Positions 1 through 6,997 of a DNA stretch of 64,000 bases are shown in pieces. Both the position numbers and the translations under genes were made by a program. The stretch comes from an uncultured Collinsella sp. (lineage in GTDB: Bacteria > Actinomycetota > Coriobacteriia > Coriobacteriales > Coriobacteriaceae): NCBI GenBank assembly GCA_900541685.1, contig UQKM01000006.1, positions 34,675 through 98,674 on the forward strand. Direction: 5' to 3'. The stretch's first letter is position 1. Every line of letters begins with the position of its first letter. The notes beneath the pieces are model-generated. The model was not told the origin of the DNA, made no database searches, and saw only the letters and a program-made list of their open reading frames with translations.

Positions 1-163
1 GGCGTTTTCCGCCGATGGCGATGAGTGCCTGCTCGGCTTCGGTATCGGTCGAGATGTTGCGCTCGGGGATGGTCACGCCGTTATCGGCCAGGAAGCGCTT
101 GACCTTTATGCAATACGGGCAGCCAGTCATAACGTAGAGCGCGAGTTCATGATCAGTAGCCAT
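1..163 (-). CDS. Glutaredoxin family protein (cut by window edge)
   Basis: Small thiol-disulfide oxidoreductase; glutaredoxins reduce disulfides or glutathionylated proteins in the cytosol. Only the first 54 codons are visible because the gene runs off the left edge. The start ATG at 163 has GGAG about 7 nt upstream. The peptide begins MATDHELALYVMTGCPYC, so the CPYC redox motif sits at residues 15-18 after the first beta strand, as in classical dithiol glutaredoxins, and is followed by the expected helix. The C-terminal cis-proline region lies outside the window, so a NrdH-type or mycoredoxin-like assignment cannot be excluded. Confidence 0.85.
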   Translation of the reverse strand, partial: MATDHELALYVMTGCPYCIKVKRFLADNGVTIPERNISTDTEAEQALIAIGGKR

Positions 164-215
164 GGTGTCTCCAATCGGTTGAGGTTTCGGCTGAGATACC
201 CAAAGCCGCCGCAGT

Positions 216-1043
216 CTATGTGCGATCCATTGATGACTTGATGGCATGGACCAGAAACGCCGTGGCTCCGGTGCCGCAGGGCTTGTCGTAGTAGTCGACA
301 AAGCGCTGGTCGGCAAGATAGCCGTGGGCGAGGCCCAGGTATGCTTCGTCCTGGGGTTCGTGCCCCCAGTTAAGGCCAATCCATCGACGGTGCATTGCGA
401 CAAGCTTGCGCGCCTCGCTTCCATCCGGTTCGCCGTCGCCCATGGCGATCGAGAGCTGGCCCAGAATAGCGCGTTCAAGTTCCTTCATGTCGTTCCATGT
501 CTCGGGGTCCATGTCCAGCAGTGCCTCGTTTGCTGCATCGACGGCCTCGTCGCCATAGCGCGCCCGCGCCTCGGCACCGTAGCGCTCCTCGTTTTCCTGC
601 ACGGTGCGCCAGCGCTCCAATTGCGGCAGCACGGCGCCCATGAGCGAGACGGCTTCGTCGAGCGACATACCGGTGTTTTGTGCCAGGCGCGGGGCGCAAT
701 CCTCAATCATGGCCTCCATCGTGGTCTCGTAGGTGTACTTGCCGTGGTCGTAGCACCACTTGCAGTAATGGTCGGTCGTTGCGCTGTGAGCATCGGTGCC
801 GCAGTCGTCGGGCGTGAGTATCATGCCGCAGCTCTGGCAATAGTGTTCGGGCATTTCGAGCAGGTGGGACAGCGGTTCTCCGGTTATGGCGGCAATGAGC
901 TTCATCATGTCGATGCCCGGCGTGACTTCGCCGCGTTCCCAACGGCTGACGGCTTGGCGTGTGACGAAGAGCTTGGCGGCGAGTTGCTCTTGGGTGAGAT
1001 TGTTGTCGCGGCGGATGGCGATGAGCTTTTCTGCAAAGGCCAT
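216..1043 (-). CDS. XRE regulator with zinc ribbon and TipAS-like domain
   Basis: Predicted DNA-binding regulator of 275 aa. Residues 5-60 are an XRE/Cro helix-turn-helix (LTQEQLAAKLFVTRQAVSRW). Residues 68-115 form a putative zinc ribbon with Cys69, Cys72, Cys81, Cys94 and Cys97. Residues 130-270 are helical and look like the TipAS ligand-binding domain of TipAL-type regulators, which bind thiopeptides in Streptomyces. The TipAS call rests on pattern and layout and is the least certain part. SD AGAAAGGAG precedes the ATG, and a TATGCT hexamer lies about 35 nt upstream. The gene is divergent from trmO, 130 bp away. The ligand and target are unknown. Confidence 0.8.
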   Translation of the reverse strand: MAFAEKLIAIRRDNNLTQEQLAAKLFVTRQAVSRWERGEVTPGIDMMKLIAAITGEPLSHLLEMPEHYCQSCGMILTPDDCGTDAHSATTDHYCKWCYDHGKYTYETTMEAMIEDCAPRLAQNTGMSLDEAVSLMGAVLPQLERWRTVQENEERYGAEARARYGDEAVDAANEALLDMDPETWNDMKELERAILGQLSIAMGDGEPDGSEARKLVAMHRRWIGLNWGHEPQDEAYLGLAHGYLADQRFVDYYDKPCGTGATAFLVHAIKSSMDRT

Positions 1044-1170
1044 GACGGCTCCTTTCTGCTGTTTGTTGCTTTAAGCATACGCGGCGGCCGGCACCCTTCC
1101 AAGCAACCGTTGGTTGCACGACGGGGACCGCGGCGAAGAATTGCGCGCAACACCCCACGCCTCCATGCCG

Positions 1171-1176
1171 TACAAT
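1171..1176 (+). promoter_or_regulatory. -10 box TACAAT for a probable leaderless trmO message
   Basis: TACAAT matches the sigma-A -10 consensus at five of six bases and ends 7 nt before ATG 1184. No good -35 is visible at normal spacing. The hexamer recurs upstream of several other genes in this window. Confidence 0.45.
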
Positions 1177-1183
1177 GACCGGC

Positions 1184-1921
1184 ATGGAACCTATTGCACA
1201 CATACATACCGACCTGCCGCAGAAGTTCGGCATCCCACGCAACAGCTTTTTGGCGCCCCATCTGCAGGGACGCATCGTCTTTGAGCCGGAATTTGCCTCC
1301 AACGCTGCAGTTGAGGGTCTGGACTCCTTCTCTCACCTATGGCTGCTATGGTGCTTCGAAAACGGAACGCCCGGCGGCACGGCTAAGGACATAGCCGCCG
1401 ATGCCAAAACGCAGGACAGGTCCGGCACCAACGCAAAATGGTCGAAAACCGTGCGCCCACCGCGTCTGGGTGGAGCCGAACGCGTGGGCGTGTTTGCCAC
1501 GCGCAGTCCGTTTCGCCCTAATCCCATCGGGCTCACCTGCGTCAAGCTTGATCGTGTCGAGCTCACCGACGATGGTCCCATCATCCATGTGCTGGGGGCC
1601 GACCTGCGCGACGGTACGCCCATCTACGACATTAAGCCTTACATTCCGTTTGCGGACTGTCACCCGGATGCGACGGGCGGCTGGATTGAGGACGCGCCAT
1701 GGCAAGAGCTCGATGTCGAGCTCCCGCAAGCGCTGCGGGACATGGTCCCGGACACAAAGCTCCCCGGCTTGATCGAGGTGCTCCGCCAAGATCCGCGCCG
1801 TGCGGGCAGCAAACACGAGCCAAACCGCGTTTACCATTTGGCTTACGCTGGGCTTGACATATCGTTTACGGTCGACGGAACCAGGTTGACGATAACCGCC
1901 ATCAACGACGCGCGAGACTAA
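1184..1921 (+). CDS. trmO: tRNA (N6-threonylcarbamoyladenosine37) methyltransferase TrmO
   Basis: TrmO (TsaA/YaeB family) methylates t6A37 of certain tRNAs to m6t6A using S-adenosylmethionine. Family hallmarks are visible: an N-terminal segment with GIPRNS, the strongly conserved RVGVFATRSPFRPNPIGL block near residues 98-115, and DGTPIYDIKPYIPFAD in the C-terminal half. The 245-aa length is normal. There is no SD before either in-frame ATG (1175 or 1184). A TACAAT hexamer at 1171-1176 would place the transcript start at about 1183-1184, so a leaderless message beginning at ATG 1184 is the best reading. The gene stands alone. Confidence 0.92.
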   Translation: MEPIAHIHTDLPQKFGIPRNSFLAPHLQGRIVFEPEFASNAAVEGLDSFSHLWLLWCFENGTPGGTAKDIAADAKTQDRSGTNAKWSKTVRPPRLGGAERVGVFATRSPFRPNPIGLTCVKLDRVELTDDGPIIHVLGADLRDGTPIYDIKPYIPFADCHPDATGGWIEDAPWQELDVELPQALRDMVPDTKLPGLIEVLRQDPRRAGSKHEPNRVYHLAYAGLDISFTVDGTRLTITAINDARD

Positions 1922-2033
1922 CCAGCCATTCGTCCGCACCCGTCAAATTAAGCGCCAAACTCCGCTCCAAAACCGCCCACGCTGGTGGACAATAACGCCT
2001 ACCGAAACAATCCGCTTTGCACGGGAGCTCAGC

Positions 2034-3248
2034 ATGAAATACGACTTTACCTCGCTTATCGACCGCCACGGTATGGACGCCATCGCCGTTGACTCCTGGG
2101 GAGAAATTCCCGACATGGCTCCGAACGCACCCGACGAGGGCTTCGACCGCATCCCCATGTGGGTGGCGGATATGAATTTTGCCACGGTGCCCACGGTTCA
2201 GGAACACATCATTCAGCGCGCCCAGCATCCCATGTTTGGCTATTTCAATCCGCGTGACGAGTACTTCGACCGCATCATCGAATGGCAAAGCCGTCGCAAC
2301 GGCGTTGAGGGCTTGGTGCCGGAGCATATCGGATACGAAAACGGCGTGCTGGGCGGTGTCGTGTCGACGCTGCGCGCATATGTCCAGCCGGGCGATGCGG
2401 TACTGGTCCACAGTCCCACCTACATCGGCTTTACCAAGTCTATCGAAGCCGCGGGCTATCGCATTGTCCACAGCCCGCTTAAGCTCGACGATCGGGGCGT
2501 GTGGCGCATGGACTTTGAGGACATGGAGCGAAAGCTCGCCCAAAACCACATCCATGCCGCGGTGTTCTGCTCGCCGCACAATCCCTGCGGTCGCGTATGG
2601 GAGCGCGACGAGATCGAACGTGCCATGGACATCTATCGCCAGCACGATTGTGTGGTGATCTCGGATGAGATTTGGTCCGATATCATCCTGCCGGGCCACA
2701 AGCATATCCCGACGCAGTCGGTGAGCGAGGATGCCCGCATGCGCACGGTCGCCCTCTATGCGCCGAGCAAGACGTTTAACCTGGCGGGCCTGGTCGGCAG
2801 CTACCACATCATCTATAACGAGACGCTGCGCGACCGCGTGTGCGCCGTGTCCAATAAGACCCACTACAACGAGATGAATGTCCTTTCGATGCACGCGCTT
2901 ATCGGTGCCTACCAGCCGCAGGGCTACGAGTGGCTCGATGAGCTCAACGAGGTTATCGAGGGCAACATTGACTACTTTTGCAATTACGTGGACGAGCATT
3001 TTGCGGGCGTGTCCTATTCGCGTCCGCAAGGCACCTATATGGTGTTCTTGGACTGCACCGAGTGGTGCCGCGAGCATGGCTGCGATATTCAGTGGCTGCT
3101 CGACGAGGGGGCGCGTGTGGGCGTGGGCTATCAGGACGGCCGTCCATTCCATGGACCTTGCCACATTCGCGTGAATCTGGCGCTGCCGCTTTCGCGTGTA
3201 AGGGAGGCGTGCGACCGCTTGGACCGCTACGTTTTTAATGCACGGTAA
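2034..3248 (+). CDS. MalY/PatB family PLP-dependent C-S lyase (cystathionine beta-lyase type)
   Basis: Fold-type I PLP enzyme of 404 aa. MalY/PatB proteins cleave C-S bonds of cystathionine, cysteine and related thioethers, giving pyruvate, ammonia and a thiol. The N-terminal signature FDRIPMWVADMNF is typical. Asn183 in PHNPCGR, Asp211 in ISDEIW and the PLP lysine Lys246 in APSKTFNLAGL are all in place. The SD GGGAG lies 9 nt before the ATG, and GACAAT at 1988-1993 may be its -10. In E. coli MalY also represses MalT, which the sequence cannot show here. No sulfur-metabolism genes are adjacent, so the physiological substrate is open. Confidence 0.9.
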   Translation: MKYDFTSLIDRHGMDAIAVDSWGEIPDMAPNAPDEGFDRIPMWVADMNFATVPTVQEHIIQRAQHPMFGYFNPRDEYFDRIIEWQSRRNGVEGLVPEHIGYENGVLGGVVSTLRAYVQPGDAVLVHSPTYIGFTKSIEAAGYRIVHSPLKLDDRGVWRMDFEDMERKLAQNHIHAAVFCSPHNPCGRVWERDEIERAMDIYRQHDCVVISDEIWSDIILPGHKHIPTQSVSEDARMRTVALYAPSKTFNLAGLVGSYHIIYNETLRDRVCAVSNKTHYNEMNVLSMHALIGAYQPQGYEWLDELNEVIEGNIDYFCNYVDEHFAGVSYSRPQGTYMVFLDCTEWCREHGCDIQWLLDEGARVGVGYQDGRPFHGPCHIRVNLALPLSRVREACDRLDRYVFNAR

Positions 3249-3261
3249 GTGAGTGCTGCAT

Positions 3262-3297
3262 GCGGGGCTGTCTGCCAGATTGGCTGGAAGGCCCCGT
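3262..3297 (+). terminator. Possible hairpin after the C-S lyase gene
   Basis: CGGGGC pairs with GCCCCG and an inner CCAG pairs with CTGG. No T-run follows, so this is only a weak terminator candidate. Confidence 0.35.
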
Positions 3298-3389
3298 ATG
3301 GTAAAGCATCTGTAACCATTGAGCGCAAGCGCGGTTTTGTCTGCTATTATTCAGCTCTTGAGTCTGTAAACAGGATCGTCTGGAGCTCG

Positions 3390-4259
3390 ATGAAAAGACC
3401 TCGTCGCTCGGCCGCCATATCGTTGTTTGTTGCGCTTGCAGTGGTGGGCGCCTTTGTCGTGGCGATAGCTGGCTGTTCCGGGTTGAATGATGGGGCCGCG
3501 GCGTCTGCATCAGAAGGCGCAGCCGCCTCGCAGGTCAAAGACGACAACCTTAAGACGCTCAACGTTGGCAGCGACCTCTATCCACCGTTTGTGTATAGCA
3601 ACGAGTACGGCGATGTTGTTGGCCTGGATGTCGATATTTTGACCGAGGCTTTGGGCCGCATTGGCTACAAGCCAAAGTACCAGCTGATCGACTGGGAAAA
3701 GAAGAAAGAGCTGCTGGCGAGCGGCGAGCTCGATTGCGTCATGGGCAGCTTTAGTATGACGGGCCGCGAAGGCGAGTATCGCTGGGCGGGGCCGTACCTT
3801 GCGAGCCGACAGGTGGTTGCTGTCGATCCCGAAAGCGATATCTACACGCTTGCCGATCTTGAGGGTAGGGTCGTGGCGGTCCAGTCCACCACCAAGCCCG
3901 AATCGATTCTGCTCAATCACACCAATGAAAACGTTCCGCAGATTAAGGAGCTCTACAGCTTTTCGGACCGCTCGTACCTGAACCCGGCGCTTGTCGAGGG
4001 CCTAGTCGACGCCATCGCCGCGCATGAGTCCTCGCTGCTCACCTACGAAAAAGACTATGGCGTGACGTATCGCATTTTGTCTGAGCCGCTGCTAGAGGTT
4101 GGTTTGGGCACCGCTTTCGATATCAACGACACACGCGGCATCGACGTTAAGCTCACCCATGCCTACCAAGAAATGCTTGCCGATGGCACCATGGAGCGCC
4201 TGGTGTCAAAGTATTTTGATGACCCTTCGCCCTTTTTGAATGTGGAGGGCCTGTCATGA
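3390..4259 (+). CDS. Solute-binding lipoprotein (family 3 type)
   Basis: Extracytoplasmic amino-acid-type binding protein of 290 aa. The true start is ATG 3390, with SD TGGAG just upstream; the frame is open further upstream but that part is not signal-peptide-like. The start gives a positive N-terminus, a hydrophobic stretch and the lipobox IAGC with lipidated Cys29. The mature part has SBP_bac_3 features (VGSDLYPPFVYSNEYGDVVG, then GLDVDILTEAL, and LADLEGRVVAVQ). Its stop overlaps the start of the next gene, a hybrid histidine kinase, by 4 bp, and no ABC permease or ATPase is nearby. I infer that it feeds ligand information to that kinase rather than to transport. Confidence 0.88.
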   Translation: MKRPRRSAAISLFVALAVVGAFVVAIAGCSGLNDGAAASASEGAAASQVKDDNLKTLNVGSDLYPPFVYSNEYGDVVGLDVDILTEALGRIGYKPKYQLIDWEKKKELLASGELDCVMGSFSMTGREGEYRWAGPYLASRQVVAVDPESDIYTLADLEGRVVAVQSTTKPESILLNHTNENVPQIKELYSFSDRSYLNPALVEGLVDAIAAHESSLLTYEKDYGVTYRILSEPLLEVGLGTAFDINDTRGIDVKLTHAYQEMLADGTMERLVSKYFDDPSPFLNVEGLS

Positions 4260-6448
4260 TTGATGCGTCCGACCACACCGCTCAGGAGCGGGGCGATCGT
4301 TCGGCACGGGAATGGCTCATCGTCGTCCTGTTGGGGATAGCGCTCTCGATTGTTGCCGGCGTGACGAGCTACGCCTACACGACAGCTCAGGCCGAGCAGC
4401 GCTTTGCCGACGTTGTCGATTACGTGGCGACACAGAGCCTTTCCTACGATGCGTTCAACAGCGCCTATGCGACCAAAAACCTGATTCGCGTTATGGAGAT
4501 CGCCGGAGAGGCGGCGCGCGATATGGAGCGCGACGGCTCGGTGGATAACGCTACGTTGGAGCAATATGCTGACCAGTTTAATGTGACAGCGCTGATCGTA
4601 ACGGATGCATCGGGCAACTTGGTGTCCGAGTCCTCGAAGGATGACGTGGGCTACGAGTCGCTCGCCGCGAATCTCAAAGAGGCGCCTGTGCTGGAGGTGG
4701 CAGCCCATCCGCTTAAGTCCTATACCGCTCGCATTACGCTTGCGGACGATTCGGTCGCAGACATTGGCTGCGTGGCCCGGCGGGACGGTGAGGGCATCGT
4801 TGTCGCGGTGAGGCACCAGAGCGCCAAGGCGGTCGCGAGCAATACGCTCAAGTTGCAGAGCTTGCTCGATGGTTATGAGACCATCGATAGCGGCAATATC
4901 GTGATCGAAAACGACGGTAAGGTCGTTGCGACCAACGCTGTTGAGCCCGCCGTGTCAGGCGTGTTCGATTTGCCTGCGACGGATGCCATCGTTGTCAACG
5001 GCATTAAGGAGCGTTGCCTGGCTGGTAAGGTCAGATTGGTTAACGACAGCGGTGAGTGGTATCTGGGCACATTTGGTAAAGCGCGCGATTTTTACGTGTA
5101 CACCTATGCTCCCGCGCAGCGTTACTTTGAGGTTGTTGCCGCTGTTGTTGCCAGTGTGTTGGCACTCTACGGCGGTGTTATAGCCACTGTTGTGTTGGTG
5201 CGCCGCCGCGCCGAGAGCCAACGCTTTGCCGACCTGTTGCTGCAGGAGCGCGACTATGGCGACAAACTGGCAAAAGCGGCGCGCGAAGCTTCGTCTGCCA
5301 ACTCTGCAAAGACGGAGTTCCTGCGTCGCATGAGTCACGACCTGCGCACGCCCATCAACGGCATTCGCGGTATGGTCGAGGTGGGCAATGCCAACGCGGA
5401 CGACTTGCAAAAGCAGACTGAGTGCCGCTCAAAGATCTGGACGGCGTCGGGACTGTTGCTCGACCTTGCGAACGAGGCACTCGATATGAGCCGCTTGGAG
5501 AGCGGGCAGGTCGACCTGAATCTCGTGCCTACAGATATGGTGGCCCTCAACCGTGAGGTGTGCGATATCCTGGAGCGCCAGGCCGAGGAGCGCCTGGTGA
5601 CAATTATCTGCGACCAACGGACTCTTGATCATCCCTATGCCCGGGTGAGCGTGACGCACCTCAAGCGCCTGTTGCTCAATATTGCCGGTAATGCCGTCAA
5701 GTACAACCGCCAGGGCGGCTATGTTCGCCTGACATGCCGCGAGGTGGAGCCGGTGGACGGTGTCCCCGTCTATGAATACACGATCGCCGATAACGGCATT
5801 GGCATGAGCGAGGAGTTTCAACAGCACCTCTACGAGCCGTTCAGCCGCGAGGAACAACAGGTGGAAGGCGCTTCATCGGGAACTGGCCTGGGCGCGTCTA
5901 TTGCCAAACAGTTGGTCGAGCTTATGGGCGGAACCATGAGCTTTACGAGCGCCTTGGGGCAGGGGACGACGTTTACCATTTGCCTGCCGTTTGAGAAGTG
6001 CGAGCGCTCCGAGATTCCCCAGGCAGCTCGCGTGGGTGCGGGCGACAGCGACGCGCTCCAGGGCCTGCGTGTTTTGCTCGTAGAGGATAACGACCTGAAT
6101 GCCGAGATTGCACAGTTTACGCTCGACCGTGCCGGTGCCATCGCGACGCATGTTAAGGATGGCGAGTCTGCCGTCGAGACGTTTGCCGCGAGTGCGCCGC
6201 ACGAGTACGACGTGGTGCTGATGGACATCATGATGCCTGGCATCGATGGCCTTGAGGCCACGCGTCGGATTCGAGCACTCGATCGCGAGGATGCCGCGAC
6301 CACGCCGATTATCGCCGTGAGCGCCAACGCCTTTGCCGACGACCGTAGGCTTTCGCGCGAGGCGGGCATGAATGCGCACCTGAGTAAGCCCGTGAGCTCG
6401 CAGGAACTCATTGAGGCGCTTGCGCACATAGCCGCCGACGCTTCATAA
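4256..6448 (+). CDS. Hybrid sensor histidine kinase with receiver domain
   Basis: Membrane hybrid kinase of 730 aa. TM1 is at residues 20-41, an extracytoplasmic sensor at 42-290 (Cache-like by layout), and TM2 at 291-315. A coiled linker leads to the HisKA H-box SHDLRTPINGI with His361. The HATPase has NAVKYN, DNGIGM and GTGLG motifs, and the receiver spans about 605-725 with LLVEDND and phospho-Asp in VLMDIMMPG. There is no HPt domain and no DNA-binding regulator beside it, so the phosphate must pass to an unlinked HPt or output protein. The 4-bp ATGA overlap with the binding lipoprotein indicates co-translation and a likely joint sensing complex. Confidence 0.93.
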   Translation: MIDASDHTAQERGDRSAREWLIVVLLGIALSIVAGVTSYAYTTAQAEQRFADVVDYVATQSLSYDAFNSAYATKNLIRVMEIAGEAARDMERDGSVDNATLEQYADQFNVTALIVTDASGNLVSESSKDDVGYESLAANLKEAPVLEVAAHPLKSYTARITLADDSVADIGCVARRDGEGIVVAVRHQSAKAVASNTLKLQSLLDGYETIDSGNIVIENDGKVVATNAVEPAVSGVFDLPATDAIVVNGIKERCLAGKVRLVNDSGEWYLGTFGKARDFYVYTYAPAQRYFEVVAAVVASVLALYGGVIATVVLVRRRAESQRFADLLLQERDYGDKLAKAAREASSANSAKTEFLRRMSHDLRTPINGIRGMVEVGNANADDLQKQTECRSKIWTASGLLLDLANEALDMSRLESGQVDLNLVPTDMVALNREVCDILERQAEERLVTIICDQRTLDHPYARVSVTHLKRLLLNIAGNAVKYNRQGGYVRLTCREVEPVDGVPVYEYTIADNGIGMSEEFQQHLYEPFSREEQQVEGASSGTGLGASIAKQLVELMGGTMSFTSALGQGTTFTICLPFEKCERSEIPQAARVGAGDSDALQGLRVLLVEDNDLNAEIAQFTLDRAGAIATHVKDGESAVETFAASAPHEYDVVLMDIMMPGIDGLEATRRIRALDREDAATTPIIAVSANAFADDRRLSREAGMNAHLSKPVSSQELIEALAHIAADAS

Positions 6449-6450
6449 GC

Positions 6451-6490
6451 ATATGGCCCGGTTCCAATGTTGGTTGGAACCGGGCCATAT
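6451..6490. terminator. Perfect 17-bp hairpin between convergent kinase genes
   Basis: Positions 6451-6467 (ATATGGCCCGGTTCCAA) are the exact complement of 6474-6490, with a 6-nt loop. It lies 2 nt after the upstream kinase stop and 28 nt before the end of the facing gene. It should act in both directions, although the T-tract is poor on both sides. Confidence 0.7.
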
Positions 6491-6517
6491 TGCTATCTGC
6501 AAGACCTGTTTCTGAGC

Positions 6518-6997
6518 TTACTTTTCTTGAATCTGTTTACCGCAAAGATGCTCAATCGAAATCTCGTAGAGTTGGACGCCCTTGATATCTTTGGCGATTT
6601 CCTCCTCGACTTCTTCGGCAGAAGGGTAGTACTTAAGCGCGAGCTGGCGGACTTTGTCCTCGATAAACACAGGCGTCTCATCTACCAGGCGGCAACGGCC
6701 AAAGACCACGGTGCTCATAACGTAGGGAGCCCAGTCATCGTCCTTGTACCACTCGTTGCCGTACACGGTAAAGCAGACTTTGTCGTCACGCTTGAGTGAA
6801 TCGACCTTGTGGCCAGCCTTGGCGCCATGGAAATAAATCTTGTCGTGCTCGGTGTCAAAGAAGTAGTTGACGGGAATGGCATAAGGGTAGCCATCGTCGC
6901 CGTTGACGGCAAAGACGCCGCGCTTGCAGGTGGTCAGCAGTTCACGTGCTTCCTCGTCAGTGATGGCGCGTTTCTTTCGACGCAGGGGTCTAAACAT
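6518..6997 (-). CDS. PNPOx-fold (NimA-like) flavin-binding protein, possible internal start
   Basis: The last 159 residues of the fused frame form a complete small pyridoxamine 5'-phosphate oxidase-like protein: ITDEEARELL, GYPYAIPVNYFF, KIYFHGAKAGHKVDSLKRDDKVCFTVYG and a C-terminal IEHLCGK. Family members bind FMN or heme and include NimA-like nitroreductases. ATG 6997 is preceded by AGAAAGGAAG at ideal spacing, which is unexpected inside a coding region and implies independent translation. I infer it was a separate downstream gene of the kinase operon whose upstream stop codon was lost. The natural product (fusion, free protein or both) cannot be settled from sequence. Confidence 0.7.
   Translation of the reverse strand: MFRPLRRKKRAITDEEARELLTTCKRGVFAVNGDDGYPYAIPVNYFFDTEHDKIYFHGAKAGHKVDSLKRDDKVCFTVYGNEWYKDDDWAPYVMSTVVFGRCRLVDETPVFIEDKVRQLALKYYPSAEEVEEEIAKDIKGVQLYEISIEHLCGKQIQEK

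Noticed and set aside
246..1178. Open frame of 310 codons antisense to the XRE regulator
   Set aside because: The opposite strand encodes a clear HTH/zinc-ribbon protein with SD; this frame has no recognisable features.
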